Assembly: GCF_963678635.1 (NCBI RefSeq)
Contig: NC_087069.1
Coordinates: 29,676,776-29,740,775 of the forward strand
Length of the DNA: 64,000 nucleotides
Reading direction: 5' to 3'
From: Symsagittifera roscoffensis
Taxonomy: Eukaryota; Xenacoelomorpha; Acoela; Convolutidae
In this document: positions 46,982-57,268 of the stretch, piece by piece
Position numbering within the stretch: the first letter of the stretch is position 1
Layout: each line of letters starts with the position of its first letter
Notes under the pieces: generated by a model
What the model was told of the DNA's origin: nothing
Seen by the model: only the letters and a program-made list of their open reading frames with translations
The model's database searches: none
Position numbers and translations under genes: made by a program

Positions 46982-47901
46982 TGTGACATTCGACCAGAAT
47001 GGCCAAAATGCAATTTACGCAGACTTCGAATTTTTAGCAGTAAGCCTTCTGGATTGATGATTATTAAGAATTAAGAACGTTATTGGAACGATTGGCCAAA
47101 CGGTGAGGGCTAGAATATTCTGGTATTTTAAAATTTCAAAAATTCGAATTATGACGTCATATTTCTGAGAAACGTCAGAAACGGCCATTTTGACTAAAAC
47201 GAGAAAGAAAAACAGAACAACATTAGCTGCGTAGCAACAACAACGAAATTGAGATCGGAAGACAACAACGAGTTACAGAGTAACAGAAGAACACTCCGAG
47301 TTGCAACTATTGTGCTGCTACAATTGTTGCAAGGCCGTTGCGAACAACGGTGAAGGGTGAGAGACGGCCTTCCGGATTAAGAGAAAATCAGGATTAGCGA
47401 GCTTGATCCAGCGGATTCATCAATCCGGAAGGGTAAAGGAACTGAAACTTTTATCCTGTTGCATAAACTTTTAGCTTCCTGTCATGTTCTGACTTGAATT
47501 TAATTAATATCTGGATTCATTTTGATAGGGATGAGAAGCTAGGAGTTGGGGGAAAGGGTTGATCCATCTTCGATGGAGATGATGATTTTTATCTACTGAA
47601 CAAAAACAATAGTAATATAATGAGTAGTAGCCCTGTTTTTAGGAGTGACCTCGTAGTCTGGGGATACTGAGACCCAGCCATGAGCTCACTATTTCTGCAT
47701 GTAATCTAGTTAATTTGAGTGTTTTGACCGAAGCCGAAAGCAGTAACGTTTTTGTCGACCCGATGTTAGAAAAGACCACCGAAAAGTACTGGCTTGGTAG
47801 AGACGGTGAAAAGCATGCAAAGCTCTGTTTAGACGTTAGCCAGTCGTGTTAAGACTTAGTTTTGTTTTCCGTCGATATGTATCTTCCGGGCGAATGTTAC
47901 A
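46982..47901 (+). repeat. Ty3-B 5' LTR (inferred, 920 bp)
   Basis: The start is fixed by the abrupt end of the duplicated LINE at 46981. The first 18 bases, TGTGACATTCGACCAGAA, and the reverse complement of the last 18 (47884-47901) match at 15 of 18. The same 3' end occurs in an old LTR remnant at 30372-30389. A primer-site-like TGGCGC follows 12 bases later. The 3' LTR is outside the window, so the assignment rests on ends and context. Confidence 0.7.
47368..47432 (+). promoter_or_regulatory. LTR hairpin closed by CCTTCCGGATT / AATCCGGAAGG
   Basis: A perfect 11-bp stem (47368-47378 with 47422-47432) encloses 43 nt that can form an inner GGATT/GATCC stem. The 3' arm carries the recurring CCGGARGGGT motif. 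A variant fold with compensating changes occurs at 49144-49208. Confidence 0.65.
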
Positions 47902-47913
47902 TGTATGTTTTTA

Positions 47914-47931
47914 TGGCGCTCCTGGGTGTTA
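47914..47931 (+). promoter_or_regulatory. Candidate Ty3-B primer-binding site
   Basis: TGGCGCTCCTGGGTGTTA, 12 bases after the LTR end. It starts with the TGG expected opposite a tRNA CCA end. The tRNA is not identified. Confidence 0.45.
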
Positions 47932-48452
47932 TTCTTTTTTAACATCATGACCGGCAGAACCGTTAACGAGCACTCCGCGCCGAGCGGATGCTCACATTAA
48001 CGCCCTTAATAGGCCTAAACCGCCGGGGTGGAAGGATAGTTCGGAACGCGGAATCCTTCCTGATTCGCGTGAATAGTTTTTTAACCTAGTTAAGACCGAA
48101 AATTCACGAACCAGGAAGGGTGGGGGGAATCGCGAACCCCTCATCCCCTGAGTGGTTTGTGACCAAAAACACTTAAAGATATAAGTAAAACCAAACAAAA
48201 AGTAGTATAGTACCCAAGAAAAACAAAAAACATAAAAAATTGCCGAAAAAACCAAAAACAGTAAAAAAGTAGAAAATCAGTAGAAATCATCCCCCCAGAC
48301 AAGATGTGATCCAACCCCCCCGTTTGTTGTTGATAGATATATTGTTGTTACAGGCATTTATATCAGTCAAGATCGTTACGATCAGTTTTGTAGCCCGTTT
48401 GTGAGGCTTGTACTGTAGGGTTATTTGAGCATTTAAGCACGTTAATGATAAA

Positions 48453-48503
48453 TTGCGCTCAATCCGGAGGGGTCAGCTGATTTGCGCTCAATTCGGAAGG
48501 GTC
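48453..48503 (+). repeat. Tandem pair of TTGCGCTCAATYCGGARGGGTC in the leader
   Basis: Two 22-nt units, 48453-48474 and 48482-48503, differing at two positions, each ending in the CCGGARGGGT-type motif (TCGGAAGGGT in the second). Confidence 0.7.
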
Positions 48504-48683
48504 TTGGGAGAGGACTGATCCGGCAAGCAGTACAAGGAGCAACAAGAAGAGGCTCAACGACGACAACAATCGACTGTTGGGTATCGTTAACAAGTTTTGT
48601 AGCCCTTTTGGTACAAAAATCAAGATAGTAATCTGTGGGGGGCTCGACAGTGCTGCACTGTAGTGACCCTTCACCGAACTGCG

Positions 48684-48735
48684 AATATCCGAGTTAAGCA
48701 CCTTAATTCGGATATTAAGCAAACCCGGAGGGGTA
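48684..48735 (+). promoter_or_regulatory. Leader hairpin followed by CCCGGAGGGGTA
   Basis: AATATCCGA (48684) pairs with TCGGATATT (to 48716), and the stem extends inward through GTTAAG/CTTAAT to about 15 bp with a tiny loop. Eight bases later the recurring motif appears. Confidence 0.65.
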
Positions 48736-49143
48736 TAGTATTACTAATATTATTATTTATATAGCCTATATTAATAGTCTTATATCGTTTTGCAGTGAAA
48801 AACAACGAAAACAGACCGGTTTTTAGGGTCAAAATAGCGATATTTTGATCCCCCCACAAGTCGCGATTTTTGAAATATCGATATTTTTTGAAACGGAAAA
48901 AAGCGCGAAGTCAGTGTGTTACATCGTAACTGCACTACCATAATAGATAGAACCGGTTAAGTTAAGTTCGAGAGTGGTTGGAACTATTTTGGTACCGAAA
49001 ATCGAAATTTCGTGATTTTTGAGAAAACGAAACGTTATAAATTCAGAAAATTTTTTGAAATTTTTGAGTTACAACAGCAAAAATAGTTGTTCAGACAACG
49101 TCCACTAGTGAATCTACAAGTTTTAAAACCCGCTACCCGAAAG

Positions 49144-49208
49144 CCTTCCGGGTTGCAGAGAAATCGAACTTAACGTGTTTGATTTGGTGGATTCATCAAT
49201 CCGGAGGG
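49144..49208 (+). promoter_or_regulatory. Leader hairpin, variant of the LTR hairpin
   Basis: CCTTCCGGGTT (49144-49154) faces AATCCGGAGGG (49198-49208), pairing with G-U wobbles. Inside, AAATCGAAC (49161-49169) pairs with GTTTGATTT (49177-49185), nine pairs. The loop-side GGATTCATCAATCCGG is shared with the LTR copy at about 47413. Confidence 0.65.
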
Positions 49209-50225
49209 GTACAGGTAGCATAGTTTTTCGCAAAATTTTTCAGCAAAAGCGTTTTAGATCGGGTCTTTTGCATTGAACTAGAAGAGTATAGGCCTTCTGA
49301 GCTTGGATCAATAATTTTTAAGTCAAAACCTAATTTGCGGAAAAAGTTAGTCAGAACCTATTAGAGAGAAAATTTTTTGAGTTTAAAAAAAAGACGTTTT
49401 GGTTAATAACTTTGGAACTACTGGGCATATTGAGTTGATCTTGGTACCAATAGATCAGAAATTAGCTGAACTTATTGATAGGGACAAAAGTTTTTCAGAA
49501 AAGTAAGCGTGAAAATTTTTTGAGATTGTTTTTAGCAAATTCCTCAATTTGGAAGGGTACACCCTTCACGTTTTACAAAAAATTTTTAGAAGAGCCCTTA
49601 CACCCCTACTAAAAGGTGATAGCGGCTGAATAAAGTAACTTTAGGCTGTTCTAGACGAAAGGGGAAGGCTAAAGGCCTGAGGATTTTAGTAGGTCTAGCT
49701 CGGGCAGTCCGAAGGCAGATAGGTAACACAGTACTCGGTGGGTGCAATAGACGCCCACTTGAGAAAATTACTGCCTTCAAAGTTTTGTCTGTTTGGTGCA
49801 GCACCGAGCAGGGAAGGCTTTTTCTTTAAAAGACAGGTTCGACTATTGTACTGCGACCGACTAGGAGTACATTACACATACGTTTTTTTCATAGAGGTAT
49901 TCATAGTTTGACATTAAATATATATATATATATTTTTTTTGATTTTAAATCAACATAAACTGTGCTTGATTGGGTAGTGAGTACACTATCTTTTAAATTG
50001 ACTGATAACATCATATTGTGCTAGTTTTCAAATCTTATCACCGATAATCGGTTAAAGTGAATAAATTTTATACAAACTGTACTCTGATATTATACAGGGA
50101 TTCGTGGTCACTATTTAATAGAATCTTGTGAAATTTATTGTGTTGTGTCATTATTATTGTTAATAAAACTATAAGGTCTCTAGCAATTCAGTCAAGAATA
50201 GGCATTAGAAAGTGACAAATAGAGA

Positions 50226-50336
50226 ATGAGTCTAGACAAGTCAAGGATACCAAAACGAGGTAATAGCTCTAGGAAATTCATACCTGAGGAGCAGAGAAAG
50301 ACGATGACCGATCCTTTTGTGGATTGGATCAAGTGA
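50226..50336 (+). CDS. Short leader ORF, in frame with gag
   Basis: A 36-codon frame (MSLDKSRIPKRG... to DPFVDWIK) ends in TGA (50334-50336). It is in the same frame as gag with no other stop in the 12 codons between. It could be a regulatory upstream ORF, or the original gag N-terminus now separated by one nonsense change or read through at TGA. It is basic at the start and has no known domain. Confidence 0.45.
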   Translation: MSLDKSRIPKRGNSSRKFIPEEQRKTMTDPFVDWIK

Positions 50337-50372
50337 TCCCGGTCTGATAAAAAAGGGACGCATTCAGGCAGA

Positions 50373-53300
50373 ATGGTTGAAACGAGAAGTCAGAAGACCT
50401 CAGAAGAGCTAAAAGAACTGTTAGAAGTGGAGGTCAATACGGACCATACCATGAACGACAACCAGGAAGTAAATGGACTGGAAGGGAGAGGCAGAAGGCT
50501 GGCGAGAGAATCTACCCCGGTAGAACAAGGCCATGATTTTGCCACTTCCACCGGGACATTGGATCGAGAAGAGATGTCGGAACTGTCCGACATCTCAACT
50601 GAAGTAGCGGCAACTAGAAGATCTCCGACAGACAACACTATGATGGCAAGCGGAACTGGGAAACAAACAACGTCATCATCGTTCTCAGAAAGAATGAAGA
50701 ACACCTTTGGAAACATCTTTCCATTTAGCATGGGAGGAGGAGCAGGAAATGACGGTGAGTCCCAGGAGGAAGAGGATGAAGAGGAGCAAGGGGACTTTGG
50801 ATCTCAAGTCAGCCTCAATAGTTCGATCCAGGAGAGTGAGGCACACGTCGGAAGAGAGACTGGAACCATGGACAAAATTGGTGTAGTGACAACGATAAGC
50901 AAAGAGGCAAACACACCGGGCCAGTCAAAAGACTTCGCGATTAGGGCAAATTCGGAGCCACAAACTGGAGAGAGTAGAACCAGAGGGCTAGGCAACGCGT
51001 TAGCGGATCCTGAAATAGATAATGGGAAGACGTCGAGACAGAGAGTCAAGGCCCGGATCTCGACCAGCACGAAGCCACCTGGGACCGACAGGGTTACACC
51101 ACCACTAGTGACGCCACTCGTGGATAACGGGGCAGCACTAGAGGAAGCCTTAAACAACATAGTGGACAGTTTAGGAGAACAAAATGAGCAGATGTCGATA
51201 AGGATGAGTGAACTAGAAAGGGCAGTCCACATTGAAAGAGAGAGTCTGCGGGAAGAAATAAACCGCAACAGACAAGAAGTTGGCAGGAGCAAAAAACGCT
51301 TGAAAGAAAGAACGGACGAACATATGACGAGGAACTTGTCGCGAATGACAAGAGAGGCGGAACAGAGGGAGTTACGCTTAAGAGCCGACATGGAGAAGTT
51401 CAGAATTCCACAAGAGCAGTCTCTTGGGACTCTTGACACAAAGATAGACGCGATGATGGAGAGGCGAACTCAGGCTATCATGGATAGGTTGGACGGGCTA
51501 CTACGCAGCAAGAGTGGACCAAAAGAAGGAGAACCGAACTCGGGAGGTCCCAGCAGGGAACAGAGGGTGAACTTCAATGAACATCAAAGGAGGAAGACGT
51601 ATGGATCCACTAGAGGCAGGGGCAGTTCATCAGGCTATGCCACAAGGGGTAATACAGCATGGAGCCCGAACAGTAGAGCAAGTTCAGCAGGGAACAGACA
51701 AACCTCTAACGAACGACCAACGCAAAGCACACATGCGACTGGGAGAAGTGATTCCGGCAATAGGGGGCATGCAAGCCCGAGGAGGAGTCATGTGGGCCAA
51801 GCGGGAAATGCTCACGGTGATTCGGATTGCAGGGATGCACCGCACACAGAGCCTTCGACGAGGTGTGAGGACACTCAAGCGGGACACTCAAGGGATGCTA
51901 CGGCAATGGCCACAGCATTTGAACCCCTGAACAGGTCTTTGGAGACATTCCTGACGAGGTTATCTAGAACCAATGAACGCAGTGAGAAGTCCAGAAGAGT
52001 CTTTAAGAAGCCAAGATGCTACAAGGACGAATCTGATGGCTGTATTGATACCTGGATAGAGGTAATGAAGCTGCATTTCGAGGAAGAGGACTTGTCGGAG
52101 AGACAGGAATGCAGCGCGCTCACCAGCAACTTAGAAGGGACAGCCCTGAACTGTGTCATGGCCAAGAAACAGTATCAACGTGACACTGCTGAGAAAATCT
52201 TCGAAATCTTGTTAAACCGTTTCGGATCAGGGGTGCAGGGGCACCAGGCGATGATGCGCTTCGAGAAACGGAGGCAACGAGAGGATGAAACCATAGACAA
52301 GTTTCTCGATGATTTGGAAATGCTGAGAAGACGCAGCCAACCGGATGAGTCAAACCGAAGGATGAACCTGGCCGTAGCCTCAAAATTCATCGATGGTGTG
52401 AAAAATGATGAACTTCGTACGATGCTAGCGACGCATTACACACCACTATCAACTAATGCGCCAACACCGGAGGAGTTAAGGCTCAAATCAAATGAGTATC
52501 TTTTGTTGAAACCTCCTTCGAGATCTGGATATTACAAGAACAATTATGGAAATTTTAACAACGGACCAGCAAACCAAGGGAACAATTGGTACAAACCGAG
52601 GGATGATATGGACAAGAGACGCTCTTGTGCTAATTGCAGTTCAACAGACCATCATGTGTCAGCATGCCCAGCTTACAAACAAGGCATGAAAGCAATAGGC
52701 TTTAGCCTCGAGGACGAAGATGCGTTGGAGTTGGACCATGAGGATTTCATGAGAGGAGTAATTGCGAAATTCGGCCCGAGGTGTTTCTTTTGCAACTTGG
52801 AAGGTCATTTTAAATCAGATTGTCCGCAATTCTGGGATGCAGTGGCAGACATAAAGCATCCAAGACATGAAGAAGCTTTGTCAGGAGTGAAAGCCAGCAA
52901 GGCTCGACTTTTGAGTGAAGCGGAGGCACGCAGAAAGGATAAACCTCAAGAGCTGGCGGCAAAGAAAATGCAAACGGTAACAGAGGAGACACGTGAACCG
53001 GAACCAGCAACTGCGGCCGATGACTTCAAGATCGATTATAAGGCAGCCCTGAGGGATGCTCTAAATAGAGTGCAGCAGGAACTAGTGACGAAAGAGATCG
53101 AACAAAAAGTGAAACTTGAACTGGAGAATGAAAAACGTCAGGAGCAACTGAATACCTTCGAAGCAACGGAGTTCGAGGAAACTAAAGCACCAAGCAGTTT
53201 GAGCATGAAGCTTAATGTGATCTCCGGTCAGAGGTTCGGCATGGTGCCGCAAGGAAGCAAGATACAGTCGATAATCTCAGTGGCTGGACATCAGGTGATC

Positions 53301-54074
53301 AGAAATCTGAGTGAACCATCCGAGTTCACTTTGATGCATTTGGACACATATGCAGATTATCTGAGGCAGGTGGAGCCACGCACCGAGTCGAGAGCTGTGC
53401 GAGCACTACTAACGACGGGTGGCCCTCGCATGAAGAAACTTCATGGACGCTACCTAGAGGTCTATGGGCCGTATCAAGTAATGCTGAACGTGGATGGAAT
53501 CAGTATTTACACCAGGACTTATGTAACAACAGATGATGACCAAATGGGGCAGATCTATTTGGGAGAAGAGGAACTCAAAGTCCGCAGGATAGGCCATGAC
53601 GCCATGATGGAACAAGACGCAGTACACATTGGGTATGAAGCAGATGTGACCGCACATCTGCTCGACACCAACGGAACAAAAATCGGAGTCACAGGGCTTC
53701 TGGACACAGGAGCGGTAGTGAGTGTGATGCCGATAAAAACTTGGGAAAGAATGGGCTTCACGCGGGAAGATCTAATTCCAACGAATCTCCGACTGGCCGC
53801 CGCCAATCGAGGAGCTATCTACGTGGCCGGAAGAACACCAATAACGGTCCTCCACATGGGGGGACGGGATCTTTGGATGAGCTTCCTGGTGTCAGAGAAT
53901 CTGGACGACGCCGACCAATTCATCTTGGGCAGAGATTTTGTCAGGAATTTTGACGTGATGATTGACTTGAACAACGGTCTGATACGGATTAGAAACCCGG
54001 ACCGGAAGTATGTTAAGAAACCAATTAATAGGATAATAACAGACGAAAACAAGGTACCAATTTTTTTTGGATAG
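50373..54074 (+). CDS. Ty3-B Gag with C-terminal protease
   Basis: 1233 codons, several times the usual Ty3/gypsy gag length. Residues 1-240 are charged and low-complexity. About 250-380 is a long coiled coil. About 400-520 is a Gly/Arg/Ser-rich, disordered RNA-binding-like region. About 545-735 is the retrotransposon gag (capsid) domain. Two knuckles follow, C-x2-C-x4-H-x4-C at about 753-766 and 810-823, separated by an acidic spacer. The aspartic protease lies near the end, with LLDTGAVVS (active Asp about residue 1111) and ILGRDFV. The frame ends at TAG 54072-54074 just after a T8 run. It would build the particle, bind RNA and cut the polyprotein. Confidence 0.92.
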   Translation: MVETRSQKTSEELKELLEVEVNTDHTMNDNQEVNGLEGRGRRLARESTPVEQGHDFATSTGTLDREEMSELSDISTEVAATRRSPTDNTMMASGTGKQTTSSSFSERMKNTFGNIFPFSMGGGAGNDGESQEEEDEEEQGDFGSQVSLNSSIQESEAHVGRETGTMDKIGVVTTISKEANTPGQSKDFAIRANSEPQTGESRTRGLGNALADPEIDNGKTSRQRVKARISTSTKPPGTDRVTPPLVTPLVDNGAALEEALNNIVDSLGEQNEQMSIRMSELERAVHIERESLREEINRNRQEVGRSKKRLKERTDEHMTRNLSRMTREAEQRELRLRADMEKFRIPQEQSLGTLDTKIDAMMERRTQAIMDRLDGLLRSKSGPKEGEPNSGGPSREQRVNFNEHQRRKTYGSTRGRGSSSGYATRGNTAWSPNSRASSAGNRQTSNERPTQSTHATGRSDSGNRGHASPRRSHVGQAGNAHGDSDCRDAPHTEPSTRCEDTQAGHSRDATAMATAFEPLNRSLETFLTRLSRTNERSEKSRRVFKKPRCYKDESDGCIDTWIEVMKLHFEEEDLSERQECSALTSNLEGTALNCVMAKKQYQRDTAEKIFEILLNRFGSGVQGHQAMMRFEKRRQREDETIDKFLDDLEMLRRRSQPDESNRRMNLAVASKFIDGVKNDELRTMLATHYTPLSTNAPTPEELRLKSNEYLLLKPPSRSGYYKNNYGNFNNGPANQGNNWYKPRDDMDKRRSCANCSSTDHHVSACPAYKQGMKAIGFSLEDEDALELDHEDFMRGVIAKFGPRCFFCNLEGHFKSDCPQFWDAVADIKHPRHEEALSGVKASKARLLSEAEARRKDKPQELAAKKMQTVTEETREPEPATAADDFKIDYKAALRDALNRVQQELVTKEIEQKVKLELENEKRQEQLNTFEATEFEETKAPSSLSMKLNVISGQRFGMVPQGSKIQSIISVAGHQVIRNLSEPSEFTLMHLDTYADYLRQVEPRTESRAVRALLTTGGPRMKKLHGRYLEVYGPYQVMLNVDGISIYTRTYVTTDDDQMGQIYLGEEELKVRRIGHDAMMEQDAVHIGYEADVTAHLLDTNGTKIGVTGLLDTGAVVSVMPIKTWERMGFTREDLIPTNLRLAAANRGAIYVAGRTPITVLHMGGRDLWMSFLVSENLDDADQFILGRDFVRNFDVMIDLNNGLIRIRNPDRKYVKKPINRIITDENKVPIFFG
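54061..54074 (+). promoter_or_regulatory. Gag-pol frame change at a T8 run
   Basis: The gag frame reads through eight T residues (54061-54068) to TAG. The pol frame is one base forward and is open from the run onward. A +1 (or -2) slip would make Gag-Pol. Alternatively the run has gained one T by mutation or sequencing error; a seven-T tract would be in frame. Confidence 0.55.
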
Positions 54075-56701
54075 AAAAGTAAAATTACAACCAGGACAGG
54101 CTGTGGTAGCAATTTTTAGAATGAGAAATTTGAATTCGTTAAGTGATAGTAAACAGGTTTGCTTAGTACCGAATCCAACTAGTCAGAGTTCGGTGATTTT
54201 AGGCCGGAGCTTCTCGGTAACGCGAAACGGACTGTGTGTCAGTGTGTTGTTGAACACACTGGACACCACGGTTTCAATCCAGCGTGGAAAGAAGCTTGGC
54301 TACGCTTTGCCGATGAGGACCGACTATGAGGAGACACAAAACTTGAAGAAATATAGTGTGAAAGACTGTCCTTATCATGCCAATAAAGATAAAATTTTAA
54401 AGAGGATTAATGAATTAAAATCTATTCATAAATTGTTTTCAATGAAATCCGAAACGGACGACGGCTTATCAAGCTGCTCGAATTTTCCGGAACGCCCCTC
54501 GTCATATGAACTAGAATCTGACAAACCGGTTTTGCCAGAGATAGAACATTTAAAAGGGAAAATAGGTGAGGGAGATTTCAAAAAATTACGGGACCTCCTA
54601 AATCGGAACGCAGACGTATTTTCAAAACATAAGGCGGACATCGGTTGCTTTAATTTCGTCGAACACGAAATCGAACTAGAAGAGGGCGCCGTTCCCCACA
54701 GGGAAGGCGCAAGGCGAATGACGCCACATAAATCGGAAGCGTGCCGAGCGGAAATAGATATGTTGCTTGAATACGACATGATAGAACCCTCGAAATCGCC
54801 ATGGGCTTGCGGAGTAGTAATGGCGAATAAAAAAAGGGGGGCAGCTTAGATTTTGTTGCGACTTTCGTTACTTGAACGCGGTAATGATAAAAGATGCGTA
54901 CCCGATACCGCGAATAGACGAGAGCCTATCTAAGCTTGGTGATGCCAAGTTCTTCACCACATTGGACTTAGGTTCTGCCTTCTGGCAGGTCCCTCTGCGA
55001 AAGAAGGACAGAGAGAAAACCGGATTCGCGTGCGAATTGGGATTGTACCAGTGGAAGAGGATGCCCTTCGGCTTGTGCAATGCAACGGCCACTTTTCAAA
55101 GACTGATGGCTCAGGCGTTGACGAGAGTGACCAAGAAGTACGGGAATCTCGTGATGTGTTACGTGGATGACGTAGTCATAGCGACACCGACCCTGGAAGA
55201 CCACATTGATAGGCTCGATGAGGTCTTTGGGTGCATGAAAAGAGCAGGATTAAAGTGCAAACCATCGAAATGTGAAATCCTTAGGGACTCGATTAAGTAC
55301 CTAGGACGAATGGTGGATAGGCATGGTGTGAGGCCGGACCCGGAAGCAGTGGAAGCAGTGTTGACATGGAAAGCTCCCAGAACGGACACACAGCTCATGA
55401 GCTTCCTAGGGTTTGCCAATTACTACCGAGATTTCATTAAAGGATATGCGGACAAGGTGTATCCGATGCAGAAGCTGATGCGCAACAAAGGGAAGAAGTT
55501 CGAATGGAACGATGAGGCACAAGTTGCTTTCGAGAACATAAAGCGGGAACTGTGCGAAGCGCCAGTGCTAGGCATGCCTACAGAAAAGGGCATGTATGTT
55601 CTCGACACAGACGCATCAGTGGTGGCCATCTCAGGAATCTTGCATCAAGAGCAAGAATGGAACGGAAGAACAGTTCTCCGTCCCATTGCATACGGCAGCA
55701 AAGTCTTGAGTGACACAGAGATTAAATATGGCGCACCAAAAGCAGAAATGTTTGCAGTAGTCACCTTCGTGGAGAAGTACCGTGCATACTTGGGGAGCGC
55801 TCCCTTCAAGTTACGCGTGGACAACAGAGCGTTATCCTGGTTGAAGACCTACTCGATGGATCAGAGTTATATTGGTAGATGGATAGTAAGACTGGATGGC
55901 TACCATATGATAATCGAACATAGGATGCGTGATAAACACCAGAATGCTGACAGCCTCAGCAAGAAAACTGAGTTCTATGAAAGATTGGAGCAGAAACAGG
56001 CCAATCAGGCGGAAATAAAAGAGGGATTCTCGTTTCTGGACAAAGAAACTTATGAAGCGCTTCCCTTGACGAGATGGTTGGATAAGTCTGGACATCCAAT
56101 TCCAGGGCACCCTGAGTTACCTGTAGAGAAAGCAGCCGAGATAAAGATCCTGTCCAAGAAGGACCCGGTCCCCTTGGATTTGTTGCTGCGCTCGAACCTG
56201 GTCCAGCAAGAACTCTCTCGCATGAATATAAACAGCCTCTCATTATTGGATAAAACGGTGCAAGTCACACCACAAGTGATGCGGATGCTGGGTGGATTGT
56301 TAGAAAGAGAAGTGACCAGAGATGACCCCGAGTGGACAGCAGCAGTGGCATCGCTAACAGTCAGTGAGAAGGTGAAGATCATGCCGTCCAGACGACAGCA
56401 CGAAGAGAATGAGAAGGATTGTAGGTCAATAGTTCAGCAACTAGTATCCTCAATACCCCAAGAGATTTTAACCAGTACTTCTTACGGACAGAAAGAACAG
56501 GGAAGCAGCAAGCGAAAGAAAACCGTCACCTTTGTAGACCGGGATAAAGAGGGTGAAGAGGTAGAACACAATCTGCTGCAAGACTATTTGTCCGGGGAGA
56601 AGGATGATGAGAAGAACCAGCGATCACAAGATCAACACCCGGGACAAGAAAATTTGTCCGGGGAGTCTGAGATAAACGAGAAAATTCCTGATGAGAATTA
56701 G
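54075..56701 (+). pseudogene. Ty3-B pol, part 1: RT and RNase H
   Basis: The first frame (to 54849) carries the protease-RT linker and the RT entry. At an A7-G6 homopolymer (54829-54841) the text moves one base, and RT continues in the frame open to 56701. RT palm motifs are FTTLDLGSAFWQVPL (first Asp) and YVDDVVIA (55160-55183), both intact. All four RNase H acidic residues are present: DTDAS, KAEMFAV, RVDNRAL and NADSLSKK. A Lys/Glu/Asp-rich linker with repeated LSGE words leads to TAG 56699-56701, after which the same frame continues. One indel and one stop are the only damage. It copies element RNA to DNA. Confidence 0.9.
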
Positions 56702-56731
56702 GACCTAGAAAACAAGGTTTTGTCCGGGGAG
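56587..56731 (+). repeat. Three copies of TTTGTCCGGGGAG in the pol linker
   Basis: Identical 13-mers at 56587-56599, 56653-56665 and 56719-56731 (spacing exactly 66 bp), encoding LSGE. A fourth identical copy at 59207-59219 is read in a different frame (FVRGV), so the nucleotide sequence rather than the peptide may be what is kept. Confidence 0.75.
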
Positions 56732-57268
56732 TTCAGATGGATGCGAAGAAAGCTCAGACATGATCTAGAGGAGCGTGCAGTCTCCAGCACAACCTCTTCG
56801 ACAGATTATAATTCAGGAAGCTCAGGAATAAACACCTATTCAGACAGGAATTCGACCTCGGGATCAGAACTGTCAGAACTAGCGATACACACGCTACTAG
56901 TGGAAACTCGGGCAAGGGACCTGGACAGAGAGGTGTACCAGGATCCTGACAGTGATCGCTACCTAATACCAAGCGAAAGAGTTTTTGATAACGCAGCGGA
57001 TGACTTAGAAACGATAGCGGTATCGAAACGTTCGATAAGCCTGTTGCCGCCGAAAGAGGTAGTCAGGACTGATCTTCTGCCGTTTGAACAAGAAACACAA
57101 CCGTTGGCGAAGATTTGGTGCGTTAAGATGGAAGAAGACACACATCAGCCCAACGAGCCGAATAGTCAGATAAGGGTCATGAAGACGTACTTGAAGGCGA
57201 GATACAGACTCTCGGACCTTCTAAGGGCGCAGAGAAATGATCGCATGACAAGCAACCTGGAAAGGTGA
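56702..57268 (+). pseudogene. Ty3-B pol linker between RNase H and integrase
   Basis: Continues the RT frame after TAG 56699-56701 and ends at TGA 57266-57268, beyond which the same frame runs on into integrase. About 190 residues, Ser/Asp/Glu-rich, with no recognised domain. An ATG at 56750 could start it separately. It may be a spacer or an uncharacterised region. Confidence 0.6.

Larger units (their letters stand above)
47902..50225 (+). other. Ty3-B untranslated leader
   Basis: About 2.3 kb without a long frame. It holds at least six instances of a CCGGARGGGT-like motif (48113, 48463, 48491, 48724, 49201 and a weaker one at 49548), several hairpins, an inverted GGAAGGAT/ATCCTTCC pair near 48030-48060 and a TA microsatellite (49917-49933). 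Long structured leaders often carry packaging, dimerisation or cap-independent initiation signals; which applies here is unknown. Confidence 0.6.

Noticed and set aside
46982-47901. A stand-alone inverted-repeat DNA transposon of 920 bp.
   Set aside because: The flanks show no target duplication (TTTTC before, TGTAT after), TGGCGC follows 12 bases later, and a gag gene lies downstream; a 5' LTR fits better, though it is not proven.
56687-56715. CTGATGAG followed by GAAAAC, the core of a hammerhead ribozyme.
   Set aside because: The intervening bases do not form stem II and no closing stem is present; it is inside pol coding sequence.
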